Source: Gloeopeniophorella convolvens
Lineage: Eukaryota > Basidiomycota > Agaricomycetes > Russulales
Direction: 5' to 3'
DNA: 64,000 bases
Assembly (NCBI GenBank): GCA_022496205.1
Contig: WTXD01000030.1
Location: 124,001-188,000 of the forward strand
The position numbers and the translations under genes are program-made. This document shows, piece after piece, positions 11,985 through 24,300 of the stretch. Position 1 is the first letter of the stretch, and each line of letters begins with the position of its first letter. The notes beneath the pieces are model-generated. The model was not told where the DNA came from. It searched no databases and saw only the letters and a program-made list of their open reading frames with translations.

Positions 11985-14900
11985 ATGGTCAACATCACTA
12001 TTCGCAAACGACAACGCGAGGATGCTGTAATAACACAACGAAAGTTCTTCAAGAAAACGGCCAGAGGGAAAATCGTCAAAGGCACGTTGGCGCATCCGCC
12101 CGTCGAGCAATTTGCGTGTCGAAACGACTCTCAAACGTTTTCACAGTCATCCGGGAGCGGTATCTCAGAGAAGATGTCTTTTGCGGAATAGAAGGGTGTA
12201 GAGAATGCTCCTCAGCATCTGTTCCACACCTTCCTATCAACGGTGCTGCCAATCATGGGTCCTTTCCCGGTGGTCACTTTGTCTTGCCGGATACGAACGT
12301 TTTCCTCTCCCAGGTTTGCCCCCACGTTGTAGGGTTAAGTGGTTCATTGTATACGAGCTTTGACTCTCTAGATGGACCTCATGGAGTCCACACATTTCTC
12401 CACCCCAATAATCCTATTGCAGACTGTACTCGAGGAAGTCCGGCACAGGTCGCTCCCACTCTTCAACCGTCTGAAGGCGTTGATGAAGCTGGACGAGAAA
12501 CGTACCTGGATGTTTTACAATGAGTTCCGCTCGTGAGCATTAAATTACCTGTTGGAAAATAATCCTCAACCTCTTGTTAGAGAAACGGCTGTCGTTCGCG
12601 AAGTAGGAGAGAGCCCAAACGACCGAAATGACCGAGGTGCTGTGGTGTTTCCCCACGAGTTTCTACTTTGCTAAACCTGCTTCCTAGCCATCCGCGTGGG
12701 GGCGGCCTGGTACAACTCTCATATATCCCTCACCCGCCCACCAGTCCGGGGCCAGAGTGCGCCCGTCTTGCCGACAGTTGTACTACTGACGGACGATGCT
12801 GGAAACCGACGGAAAGCTTTAGAGGATCGAATGGCATGCATTTCCGGTACGCATTTGACCTATCATTCGATACCTCGTATATTCATTCCACCCTAGTCCG
12901 GGAGTACGTCGCCGGCCTGCGCGAGTCCTCGCAGCTCGTCGACCTACTGTCAGCGGGGTCTGACAACATCGAGCCAACCGCTGCAGCGGGGCGTCCGCCA
13001 TTATATCCCGAAGTCTGTCCTTGCTACTCCGTTCATCCCGATCGCCGTCGACCCCGGCCTAGTATTTGCCCACAGGTGCCGTGCTTGCGGGGGTCAAAGC
13101 TGGCCAGCTACATCAGGGACATTTCAACGCAAATCAATTCAACTTCCTTGAGGTAAGATTTAAGAATATTTTCAAAAGGACAATGTTCCCACACTGTAGA
13201 TTGCAGGGCAGCATCAATGTGGAAGCGTTCAGCAAACCTATCCTTCTCGTTGGACGGGAAAATATGAATCGCGCCGTGCAAGGCGACATAGTGGCAGTGG
13301 AGGTCTTCAACGAGAAGGATTGGAAGGCTCCCACAGATGAAGTTGTCGATCAAGAGTGTGAGCTCGAATACCCTCGGCCTAGAGAAACACTCACATATCC
13401 ATAGCAACTCTAAAAAACGACGACGCTGACGAGTCTGACGAAGAGGGTGACAGAGTATTTGTCGAAGAGAAGGTCGCCAAGGGAGAGGCTCCCCGTTCAG
13501 CAACGGAGAAGCAACCCACAGGGCGTGTGGTTGGTATTATCAAGAGGAATTGGCGAGCGTGAGTTGGCGTCGATCCACATGAATACGCTTTCTGACATGG
13601 ATTTTGCGCTACAGCTATGTCTGTCACGTGGACAGTACCTCTTTGAACTCTTCGGAGACAACCTCACTTTCTCAACAGACCGTCTTCGCGACTCCTGTAT
13701 CACGGCTCCTCCCTCGTATCCGCATGCGCACTCGTCAGGCGCCTGCCCTCCTCGGCCAAAAGATCCTCGTCACTATTGACAAGTGGGATATCATGTCACG
13801 CTATCCTGAAGGGCACTTCGTTAGATCGCTTGGAAAGGTCGAGAGCAAGGAAGCTGAACAAGAGAGCTTGCTGCTCGAGTTCGACGTTCCATATAGGCCG
13901 TTTGGGAAAGCAATCTTGGATTGCTTACCGCCGGAAGGCGAGCAGTGGGTCGTACCACCAAAGAGTGCTAACGACCCCGCGTGGAGAGATCGGGAAGACT
14001 TGCGTTCCCTGAATATTTGCAGCATCGATCCACCCGGTATATTAATGAAGCACTGCCCCTAGTGACGCTGCCACACTCACTCGTTCCGATAGCTTGTCAA
14101 GACATCGATGACGCATTACACGCTCGTCGGCTGCCAAATGGTAACATCGAAGCAGGCGTCCGTAAGTCTATCTCGTTTCATGCAAGAGCCCCATTCAAAC
14201 GCTCGTGAACAGATATAGCAGATGTCTCGTACTTTGTGCTCCCTGACAATCCAATGGACAGCGAGGCCACGGCACGCGGAACGACAGTTTACCTCGTTGA
14301 CAAGCGTATAGACATGTTACCAGCCCTGCTTGGTACCAATCTGTGCTCTCTACGACCATTCGTGGAGCGGCTGGCGTTTTCCGTGATCTGGGTATGCGTA
14401 TTATCTACCTATCCCAAGCAAGTTTGATGATCGCTTTGCATGTAGGAACTCTCACCTGATGATGCGAAGATCGTGAATGTCCGGTTTACGAAGTCTGTCA
14501 TCGCCTCTAAATTCGCCTTTACTTATGAAGAGGCGCAAATACGCAAAGATGACCCGTACGATGCTCATCCGCCTTCTTCAACTGTTCTGACACCTTACCC
14601 AGACATCTGCAAGACGAGCTAACCGATAGCATCCGTCTGCTGAATACTCTTGCACAAAAGTTAAAGGCGGGTCGCATGGCCGCTGGTGCTCTTAACCTTG
14701 CATCCCCAGAAGTCAAAATCCACCTCGACAGCGCAGAGTCCTCCGACCCCATAGATGTTGAGCAGAAGGAATTGCGAGAGACAAACAGCCTAGTTGAAGA
14801 GTTCATGCTTCTAGCAAACATCAGCGTTGCGGAGAAGATACAAGAGGCATTCCCACAGACAGCTGTTCTTCGAAGACACATGCCTCCTCCCAAAGCAAAT

Positions 14901-15817
14901 TTTGAGAGGCTGCAAGACATTATCCAGAAGCGTCGTGGCGTGAACCTGGACGTTTCGAGTTCAGGCGCGCTTGCTGCGTCGTTAGACAAGTGCATCGTGA
15001 GCGAACTATTGGGTGGTCTGTGATGTCAAGGACTAAAGTGACCACCACAGGACCCCAAAGAGCCCACGTTCAACACACTTGTCAGGATTATGGCAACACG
15101 ATGCATGCTTTCCGCAGAATACTTCTGCTCCGGTAGCGTATCCAAGGATACATTCGGGCACTACGGCCTCGCGAGCCCTATCTACACGCACTTCACGAGC
15201 CCGATTCGGCGATATGCTGGTAAGCACGGCCGTATCACAGTCGAGCTTGTATGACGAAACGACCAGATGTCCTCGCGCACCGGCAACTCGCGGCGGCGAT
15301 ATCATACGGCCCACTTCATGCCTCCCTGCACTCCAAGACGCATGTTGAGCGTGTCTTGGATGTCGTGAACCGGCGGCACCGCATGGCGCAAATGGCCGGC
15401 CGCGCAAGTGTAGAATTCTATGTTGGTCTTGCCCTCAAGGCCCGTGCAGAGAGATCTCAGGCTTCGGGCGCCGGAAAAGTGACTGAGGAAGCGTTCGTCA
15501 TTCGGACGTTCCGCAACGGTATCAACGTATTCGTTTCAGGGTCTGTTTCGCGTTCATCTCCCCTTCGGTCCTTTCTAACGCACGGATCATCCGATAGACT
15601 TGGCATCGAAGGCCTAGTTATATTCAAGCGTGAGACGAAGTTCGACGCGGACAACTACACGTTCACGATACCGTCCGCCGGACCACGCGGAAAAGACGTC
15701 ACGATCGCCGTATTTGACAAGGTCACAGTGAACATTGATGTAGAGAAGGACAAGAACACGCAGAGAGGGAAGGTAAAGATGACCCTCGTGAAGCCCATAG
15801 ATTCAAGCGAAATGTAG
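11985..15817 (+). CDS. DIS3: Exosome exonuclease/endonuclease Dis3 (Rrp44)
   Basis: Catalytic subunit of the RNA exosome, degrading RNA 3' to 5' in nucleus and cytoplasm. The order is complete. The N-terminal PIN region has [12 protein letters not shown] with the CR3 cysteines, [13 protein letters not shown] with a metal-binding Asp, and [17 protein letters not shown]. Cold-shock domains follow ([50 protein letters not shown]). The RNB domain starts at [15 protein letters not shown], with the acidic catalytic cluster formed across an intron ending at about 14090, then [24 protein letters not shown] and [20 protein letters not shown]. The C-terminal S1 domain ends [16 protein letters not shown] at 15817. 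Roughly a dozen introns are spliced in frame and no disabling lesion was seen. It shares a promoter region with CWH41. Confidence 0.92.
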
Positions 15818-16231
15818 TTGATAGTGGCAATACGGTACCAAAAACCTGCCAGATTACACATGTCGTCGGACGTCTGAGACTCTGAGGTAGTCCGGAGGCT
15901 GCAGGGCTCCATGTGTACCTCAATCATAACTAACACAGCCCCATGGCCTTGCGCAGCAGCAGACACGGGCAAGCGGGGCAACAACGGCTGAGGAAGGGGA
16001 AAGAGCCGCAGGGCGAGTCACCACAACGGCACCAGTGGGACACTGGGAAAGGCCCAAATAAGCAAGATCGGGTTGTTGTGCTTTGTTGACTCGGGCACAG
16101 TCACGCCTCGCGCTGCCGCGTCCACCTCGTGTTATAAGCCACCCTCACTTCCACCAATCCCGCCTTCGCGTTCTACCCCTTTACCCACTACTACAACACC
16201 CAGAACACCCCCTCTGCCCCCTTAGATCGAC
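15818..16231. other. DIS3 3' flank and ATG8 promoter/5' UTR
   Basis: No gene. The last 100 bases before the ATG8 start are strongly pyrimidine-rich, the usual look of a fungal core promoter and 5' leader. Confidence 0.45.
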
Positions 16232-16866
16232 ATGCGCTCCAAGTTCAAGGACGAGCACCCCTTCGGTGAGCGGCGTGTTCCCCTAGTCCTGGCATCTCGC
16301 TGATCGTTTCCACCGTTCCCAGAGAAGCGTAAGGCTGAGGCTGAGCGCATCCGTCAGAAGTACCCCGATCGCATTCCAGTGCGCTACCCTTGCCATCGTT
16401 CCCGTTGGGACCATGTATTAACCGCTCGCCACCGCTCTAATAGGTTATATGCGAGAAGGCGGATCGGACAGACATCCCTACTATCGACAAGAAGAAGTAT
16501 TTGGTGCCCTCGGTGCGTCTCGTCGGTCGTCGAAGCTCATGTGCGATTGGCTGATTGTCTCCCTCGCCTGTCTGCCCATTCCCAGGATCTGACAGTAGGC
16601 CAATTCGTCTACGTGATCCGCAAGCGCATCAAGCTTGCACCTGAGAAGGCCATCTTCATCTTCGTTGATGAGATTCTCCCCCCGACGGCAGCATTGATGA
16701 GCGCGATATACGAAGAGCACAAGTCAGCAGATATCTTTTTGTAGTCTACACCGCTCCTGCTGACATGAACTGTAACAGGGACGAGGACAACTTCTTGTAC
16801 GTCAGCTACTCGGGCGAGAATACATTCGGCCAAGAGGGCTGGTTGGAGTTGCCATTGGACGCTTGA
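16232..16866 (+). CDS. ATG8: Autophagy-related ubiquitin-like protein Atg8
   Basis: Ubiquitin-like modifier that is cleaved by Atg4, joined to phosphatidylethanolamine by Atg7/Atg3 and coats the autophagosome membrane. Exons join as [51 protein letters not shown], then [20 protein letters not shown] with [20 protein letters not shown], and finally [20 protein letters not shown]. Four introns are used; the last (about 16720-16779) joins EEHK to DEDN. All hallmark residues of the LIR-docking face and the FG processing site are present. After the FG come eleven further residues, [11 protein letters not shown], all of which Atg4 must remove. The start was chosen because [15 protein letters not shown] is the invariant Atg8 beginning. 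Confidence 0.95.
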
Positions 16867-17989
16867 AGTTATCATCATCCCGACTATAATTATGTCTTCA
16901 ATCGTGTTGTGACGACAGCAGCGTCTTGGACATAGATGGTTACGGGTTCTTAGCACTGAGCAGCTTCGTACTTGATCGTCTCGCCTTTTTCATTGGGATT
17001 GACCATCCTAGGCTCGCCATGTAGCCCGTGTACCTATGTCTTGCATATCTCGCGTATTGGTGCCCTTGTACTCTACTTTGATCGTGTCTTTATCGCAAAT
17101 AGGTTTGCATATATCGTTGAGCTGCCTGCACTATCGGCAGGTCTTCTGTCCTTCGTGAATATGTCCAGTGGTCGTCTTGAGGGTGCTCGCAACGGGTGGG
17201 AACGCCCTATGTCACCACCGTAGCATCGCAGCGGACGGAACCAATTCATGATATCTGCTGGCTGCGCTAAAGCAGCTGAGCTAAGCACTGCTGCGGAGAT
17301 CGCCGGTTTATGCCGATGGGCGGGATCCTGAACATAGCATTGGCTCAGCATGACGCCCATCATGTATCATCCGCCTCCGATTTCACTCATCGCAATAGTG
17401 TTGACTGCACTGCCTGGGAGGGATTTCTCAGCGCTCAGGCTCCCAGCACGCCGATTCATCCGCATACAAGCGACTCGCTGGACAATGGCATGGTGGCTTG
17501 ACAATGCGGCATGTGTGACACTCACCAATGTATGTCTTATTGTCACCCACGACGTGCGCACGCGGCCACGGACTATGGACGCTCGGATATATTTTACTGG
17601 AGGATATTGTCCCAATGGCTTCCCTTGGTGGTGTTGAGCTATTGTCTCGCACCCAGAACATGCCGCTAACGGCTTGCTATCGGCATCCTGCAGCAAAAGC
17701 GATAAATAGGGCCAGTTTGTGCACCGGAAACCCACGAGACCGCACTTTGTTCGCCTCCCTCAGAGTGAAGAAGTGGCAGGTGTCTGCCACCTTCAGCCCG
17801 GAGACAATGTGCCTAATGCCTCGTGTCTGTTTTGCTTGTGTCCTTGAATACTCTTGAGCTCCGCCTGCCACACCCCCCACATCTCCCGTCTGCTCTGGTT
17901 AAAAGCAAGCGCTCCGACGATCCGTTTCTCAAACAACACCCTTACATCTTACGACCTTACCTTATCTTATTTCCTTGTCTGTGACAAGA
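16867..17989. other. Intergenic, about 1.1 kb
   Basis: Nothing recognised. Some minus-strand frames between 17367 and 17735 look slightly protein-like but match no family I can name. The segment before 17990 is pyrimidine-rich and probably the leader of the next gene. Confidence 0.35.
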
Positions 17990-18825
17990 TGCATCGCCCC
18001 ACGCTCACTTTCCCGTCGTGGCTGCCCGGTGTTTGCCTCTACGGTGCGTCTCACACCCCTTCACACCCAAGCTACGACGCTGACGTTCCCGACAGCATCC
18101 TTACTTATCCTCAACTCTATCTTAATCCTATTTGCCATGCTCGTCCTGGATGGTGTTGCCACAGGTGCGCCTTGCGCCCCACGAGGGGCGATCTTGACTA
18201 AAGGACGGCAATCACGCTTCAGCGTTGGAAATGGCTCTGGTAGTCTGCAACTCTCTGTCCAGCACCATCATCATCGGGGTGTACGTCCACGTTTCTGGTG
18301 GCATGAACTATCAGTCTCACGCTATCCCAGGTTGTTTTCCAAGATGATCACGCGAACCTGGGTGTTCAACGATATCAAATTTGATCGAGTAGTCTTCATC
18401 ATCGTGACCATTCTCGACGTTGGTAAGTGAGAGTGGCTTTTTCCACGACGTGTCCTACTGAGCGTCCCAAGTCGTGGCGATTGGTTGGGCTCTCCGCCTC
18501 GATCGCAAGGGCTTCTGCGGACAGCTTTCAGACGGCACAACTTCATGCCACGGCGTGCTCATCACCAGCGCCGTGGCCCTCTCCTGGGTCACTGCCCTCG
18601 TTGGTGTGTCGAAGTGTCACTCGTCCAGCCCTTGCTGTTATTGACCGAGCTCCGCGACCTAGCCAACGCTGGTGCAGTACTCTCCGATCACAGGCCTGGG
18701 GGGAAAGCCTCAACGCTCCCGGTACATGTCGACAGGCGAGCGATCTCGGATCCCGTCATGATTCATGCGGGGCAGTTCTCTTCCGGCGCGGAGTCGGACG
18801 AGGACAAGTTCAAAGGTTTCACTGA
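17990..18825 (+). CDS. Small multi-span membrane protein (MARVEL-like), unknown role
   Basis: Best spliced reading: MHRPTLTFPSWLPGVCLY, then ASLLILNSILILFAMLVLDG (helix), an intron of about 57 bp ending at 18222, ALEMALVVCNSLSSTIIIGV with YVHVSGGMNYQSHAIP (helix), VVFIIVTILDVVVAIGWALR (helix), the loop LDRKGFCGQLSDGTTSCHG with two cysteines, and VLITSAVALSWVTALVALAV (helix). This makes four predicted membrane segments in about 190-220 residues, a layout typical of the small MARVEL-type integral membrane proteins common in Agaricomycetes. Splice phases agree at each border (about 18053/18103, 18166/18222, 18331/18391, 18422/18471). The C-terminal tail to 18825 is uncertain. Function unknown; the family label is a resemblance only. 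Confidence 0.5.
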
Positions 18826-18972
18826 GATTCCTCTGAGGCAAGACAGGCTTCAAAGGACCTGAGGGCTTTATGTGTATGGAGTTACTGATAGAGCGCAAAC
18901 AAGATCTGTATGTACTACCATAATATACTCAAGAAGTGTGTAGCCAGAATCAAGATATGTCATGATTACGAT

Positions 18973-20457
18973 CTACAATGGCGCCGTACCTTGCAGATAA
19001 ATCCCATCACCAACAAACTCGAAATCGTCCACCTCCCGCCAATAAGCGTCTTCCTCGTCTTCGTCAAGCTCCCCAGCCACGGGACCCTCCGGTTGTGGTG
19101 GCTGGAAGTCATCCACCGCCGCGCCTACGTCCAACGGGGCAATCTCGGCCATGGGGTGATGAGTCGCGCTCGCTGGGGCGGGCGCCTGGATAGTCGGCGG
19201 AGAGGGCAACGGAACGGGACCATCGTCTGCCTCGTCTATGTGTGCCTCTACACCGCGGGGCGTGACGAGGAAATCGATTGTTCCTGGCGCGCACACAGAA
19301 CCGAAGAGTACCGACAGCCGGCGAACAACGATGTCGTCCGCCCTCACCGCACCACGATCCACCCGCTGCCGCTTGCGGCCGTGGGTCTCCTCAGGTAGCA
19401 CGTACCGCCGCCTGGTGCGCGCGAGCATGATGCGCACGTTGACCTGGTTCGCCCACCCAAGCCCGAGCGCTGCACCTTTAGAGCTGCCATCTGCGCAGCG
19501 GAAGAAGCGCGACTGGTTCTGATAGAGTATCTCGCCTGGCTGGCCGGGATCCTCGTCCGCCCTGCGCTCGAAGAACTCCGTCACGCGGTTGATGGCGACC
19601 ACCGCGAGCTGATGCGTTGCCGCTAGCGCGTGTAGCTGGCCTCCGATTGCAGACAGTTTGTGGGACCGGTCGATCAGGGTTGCAGTCGAGGTCTTGTCAT
19701 CCAGGAAAATGTCGGCGAGTGAGTCGATGATGAGCAACTTCAGCGGCTTGGACTTCGCCTTGGCTTTCTCCATGGATGTGGGCAGAATGTCCGTGAGGGC
19801 ATATAAGAGCGCGTCTACAGACTTCGTTGTACTCGTTTGGATGTTATCCAGAGTGCAGTTCGAGTCAACGAGGAGCGGATGCTCTTGTAGAATCTCGGCC
19901 AAACGGGACGTAGGTAGAGTGGACGATGTAGTGAGAAAGCACGCGGAGCCGTCGAGCCCTCCTTCTGAGACAGGCAATTGTACGAGTAGCGAGAGCTGAA
20001 GCGCAAGTTGCGTCTTTCCGGAAGCACTAGAGGTCGAGTTCATTTAGCGCGGGCGTCATCAAGTCAATGAGCGAAGATTTACCCCTCGCCTGACAGCTCC
20101 CATATCATCCCCACTCTGATACCCCCTCCGACGAGCCGGTCGACAGAGGCATCACCCGTCGTCAGCATTGCGCCGCCATCATGCATGACATCTCTGAGTG
20201 CGCGCGGCGGGCTACTCAGTTCGCGAGCAATACTATCGATGATGTCTTGCGTCGCCTGTGGTGTCAAGGTACATTTCCTTGCGATATCGGAGGGGGGTGA
20301 GAACAGCACGTCAGAGGTGGTGGTGAGACCACCTGGAACACATTAGTCAATTCTAAGGCACCAGCACGTTATCGGAATATACCAGCGTACCTTTCTTCAG
20401 TGCAGATAGTCGATCATGGGATATGCCGGGTATAGAAGACAGTGGGGTATCAACCAT
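18973..20457 (-). CDS. RAD57: RecA/Rad51-family recombination mediator (Rad57/XRCC3 type)
   Basis: Nuclear ATPase paralogue of Rad51 that helps load and stabilise Rad51 on single-stranded DNA in homologous recombination. The start at 20457 gives MVDTPLSSIPGISHDRLSAL, a short helix-hairpin-helix-like head. The RecA core follows: DASVDRLVGGGIRVGMIWEL, then a Walker A motif GEGASGKT formed exactly across an intron (about 20036-20092), Walker B KPLKLLIIDSLADIF, HQLAVVAINRVTEFF and GLGWANQVNVRIMLARTRRR. A Rad51-paralogue tail RVDRGAVRADDIVVRRLSVL precedes a Pro-rich and strongly acidic C-terminal extension (residues GELDEDEEDAYWREVDDFEF). RAD57 and XRCC3 are orthologues; a different Rad51 paralogue cannot be fully excluded from sequence alone. 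Confidence 0.78.
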
Positions 20458-20652
20458 TGTTTTGGTGTCCTAGATCCTCCTTTGCAGGCACCATGAATTT
20501 TTCTGGCCAGTGCCTTCCCGCCACCGGCGGGCTGATGGATGGACGTATCCGACGTGCTGCAGAGGCCGTGATGGCTGAAGCTATTAAAGCTCTAGGATTC
20601 GGACTGATCAGGGTGACGGGGAAGTGCTCAGTCCTGCTAGGCGCGCGTGAAC
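20458..20652. other. RAD57 upstream region
   Basis: No gene. Presumed promoter side of RAD57, bounded upstream by an inserted MITE; the insertion lies 196 bp before the RAD57 start codon. Confidence 0.4.
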
Positions 20653-21135
20653 CACTGCGTGCACAGCAGACTTATCCTGAAGGAAAAAGGCTTGTATAAG
20701 CGAGATATATGTTAAACTTGTTTTCGCTTTTTGTCGTCCGGAAAAGTGGTTATCAGAAACTTAATGACTCTCTAAGCACTCTTAAAGGGGAAGAAAGTTT
20801 CCTAATAAAGTTAACCTTCTCTCACGACTTCCCCATGCAAACATAGTTGGCAATAAAGTCAAACAATCACCCATATTCTTCACGCTTTGACACCCAGAAT
20901 GAGTGTTTTGTTTAGATTTCCGAGAAATGTCTTACCGGATGTTTATGGCTCAGGAATCTGGTAGAAAACTTTAACTTCAGGCACAGACTTTACCCCTTAT
21001 CAAAAAGTGTGTAGAGAATGTTAACTTCACTAATCCTCGTTTTTCGAGATTAAATAATAACAAGTAAGTTAAACAAACATCCAGCTTTTCGAAGCCTTTT
21101 TTCGTGAGAATAAGTCTGCTATGCACGCAGTGAAC
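20650..21135. mobile_element. CACTA-type MITE, 480 bp, with 3-bp TSD
   Basis: The element spans 20653-21132. Its ends read CACTGCGTGCA...TGCACGCAGTG, and the inverted match continues through AGCAGACTTAT (22 of the first 23 bases agree) and more loosely for about 55 further bases (GGAAAAAGGCTT inside the left arm, its complement inside the right). The flanks are AAC on both sides (20650-20652 and 21133-21135), a 3-bp target duplication. CACTG/CAGTG ends with a 3-bp duplication define the CACTA (EnSpm/CMC) superfamily. The interior is AT-rich, encodes nothing and repeats AAGTTAA/TTAACTT near both ends (20808, 20971, 21021, 21066), like subterminal transposase-binding repeats. Non-autonomous. 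It lies between RAD57 and HID1. Confidence 0.82.
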
Positions 21136-21307
21136 GTGACGCGTCGTCCTCACGTGCATCACGATTGCCGAACACGAGGTGCTCTGGCTCCACTGATATT
21201 AAGACCGCTTGACGATTGTAGGGCGCACAGGCAAGCGTATTGAACGACAACAACAAATATGTATGTATCCGTGATGAGATGGAAAGATAAGGAGTAGAAG
21301 TGACACT

Positions 21308-24300
21308 TCAGGAGCGATCTGAGCGCTGTCTGAGCAATTGAGGCGACTCCGTGCCACCTCCCCGACCAAGAAGCCCACCAACAACATTCGATACTGCCTC
21401 TGTCAACTGTCGCTGTTGGCTCTGAGCATGTTTCACGTAGAATAGCCGCACGCTGGTCGCGTTCCAGATTCCTAGTGGGCTCATGCCGCGCACATAGATC
21501 TCGCCCCACGTTAATGAAGAGAGCCATACGATTGACGACTCGGACCACTGGGGAGCTCAGCTCGACACATGTCACATCCTCAAGAAGGGACAACTCACTA
21601 TGAATCTTCGTGGGTTCAGGGGTGGTGGTGTCGGAAGAGCGTGCTTCAGAGATACGTGTCCGAGATAGTCAATGACAGCTCCAGTAGCATTGAGTTTGTG
21701 TGATGCCTGAAGGTCTTGGACTTTGGGCATCAGCTCGGACACGACCAGCATTACCGAGTCAAGGGGTAACCTGATGTAGAAATTTTAGAAACCTACAAAG
21801 CGTTCAAAGAAATTAAACGTACCCTTGTTGCCACGATGTGACCTATTCATGTAGATACGGCGATCAGTGGACGTCGCGACCCTGCAGATGAAGTGACCTT
21901 ACCCATTCCTGCGTTGGGACGAATCCGTTCCGTCCAACTGCCGTCGCAGTAACACGGTCGAGACTGTTGTCCGTATCCATCGACATCGACCGCCTCTCGC
22001 GCATCTTGCCTCTCGCCTTCTCCGACACAGCAGTTGGGAAGCCGGAGAGTACTGTGGGTTCGATGGTGGGCGACATCAATGGCTGGGTGGATGGTGTATC
22101 TTCTACATTGTTTCCAGGGTCCTGCGGCGGCGAGTCTCGCGGGACTATACGAACTTCAGTCAAATTGTCAACAGACTGCTCTCTGCTTGCGAGCTCAAGG
22201 GCGTTCTCCCGCTCAAGCATCCTCTGCTTCTCCTCGTGGGGTTGGTCATGCTCTCCTTCCGCTGCTCGACTTTTGCCTTTGGCATTGTTAGCACGCGACT
22301 GTTCCTCTTTTGCCTGCTGTATCCTTCGCACGTCGCGCAGGCCGCTCGCTAGTGTGAAGGTCCCAAGGTCCTCGAACGTCTTGTGCGACCTGATTATGGC
22401 ATAGACGAGGTTGGGATTCTCAGAGGGATGATGAGCGATGACCGAGTTGAATATTTCCAGCCTATCGAGGTAGATTAGAATATGCATATCGAGGCGATCA
22501 CTACTTGCATGAAGAACAGAAGCCTTGGGTGACCTTCATCTGCCAGTAAAAACGAAGGGTTCGCGAACGCATTGAATAATTGGAGCAGGCGCGTTGCAGA
22601 GTTGAGCGTCAGAGATTTGAAGTACGGAGCGGAATTTGATAGAGCGATGATTAGAGCTGGGTACATTGAATTCAAGGTCCCCGAGGTGGTCGCAATGATG
22701 AAGTAGACAGCCTATGTCGACTGTCGTCAGCGCAAGTATACACAATATGTAGGAGTGCCCACGTTGATCATGAAGTCGGCCACAGCGCCTCCCACATTCC
22801 ATTTCGTAGGAAGATACGCAGGCTTTATTGGGAATGTGAGCCGCAGGCCAAACGCAGGTTCAGCGGAAAGCGTTTGGACGATATAGGAAATTGCCCTGCA
22901 GAGTCCATGTTGTTCTGTGCCCCAGCATTAGACCAATTAGCACGCTCTGTGACTGGACAGCTTACGAGGTTTATCTTTGATCTCCAAGAAGTAACACAAG
23001 AGGTAAGCTAGGCTGTCCATCGATTTGTCCTGTTCAAGGAGGTATACTCTGAATTTCTAAGGAAGAGGCAGGTGAGTCTACAACGTGGGGGGGAGGGGGG
23101 GGGAGAAACACTATACACACTTTGTTCAACTCGATCATTTTCCAAAACAGGATGACTGCACAGCCGTAAGGGGATGACTACGCAGCATGGGCGGCCGGGG
23201 CTCACCAGTATCGACAATATACGGGACAGATCTCCTCGACCCTGGAAGCATATTGTTGATGGATGCCATTTGTTGCTCTAATATCCCGTGAATCCCGTTC
23301 AGGATGAAAGTAAAGTCTCCGGTCCGATGCTTGATGCACGGGTTAAGTACTGCGCGACACCATCGGCTGTTCGACTTACCACTTTGGCCAGAAAGTACCT
23401 GAATGCGTTCGTTTTCAATGTAGGAGCATACACCTGAAGATCTCCCGAGCCTGTTGGTGTGTCTCTGGCGCTTCCGCTCTGGAAGTCCAAAAGTGCGCAC
23501 AAGACCTGGAAGCAGACGCTGACGAGATTGGCTCTTGGGTCTTCGCCTTTAAAAACAAGGTGATTGTATGGGATCCGACCAGCGACACCTCCAATAACAG
23601 TTGTGCTGGATGACTGCGACGAGTTCATAGCCGTGTTCAACAAAGAGCATAGGATGGTCAAAACGTCCCGTCGCTGTGAGCGCTGGACAAAATGAAGGGT
23701 ATACATGGATGGGCTAGTGAACAGAGATCCCGGCGGGGTGTAGATCTGACGTGAGAGTAGTACGAGCAGGAGACGCAGCACTTCCGTCTTGTTGGTGTCA
23801 AGCGCCTGAGTGGGTCCAAGGTCGGCCGTCGAACCTACACCCTTCTCCCTGAGGGACCATGAGAATGGGACGGCCGTGGAAGACGAAAGTCCTACCAGAT
23901 AATATAATTGATCTTGTAATGGTCCACCTGCAGCTTCGTGGGCAGTGTGAAGCCGCAGCAGAATAGAAGATCCACTAAGCAACTGAAAAGCCTCTCTCCA
24001 AGGGAAGGGAGTACTGTGGTTTGCTTCGGGGACGTCTTCGGTTGCGGGGCGGCCGCAGGTGCCCCAGCTTCTCCAGCTTCCCCTTCGTCCTCCTCATCAT
24101 CTTCAATGACAAATTGCGGCGTGTGCTCTGTCTCTTCCTGATGTGGTTGTCCCCCCACGACGTCCTTCTTCCATAAGACTTCTTTCTCAAAGACGCTCGG
24201 CTCGCTGTCCAGCTCAAAGATCACGGGAAAGACGCGCTGCAGAACTCGCATGCAGTTCAGGACTTCCTTGGTTGTGTTGCGCTCTGACGCGCCTCCTTTG

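Noticed and set aside
17073..17735. Minus-strand frames (for example MFWVRDNSSTPPREAIGT) that look faintly coding
   Set aside because: No recognisable family and no consistent exon structure.
23087..23103. G-rich run as a possible quadruplex regulator
   Set aside because: Lies within a HID1 intron and is a simple mononucleotide-type run without spaced G-tracts.
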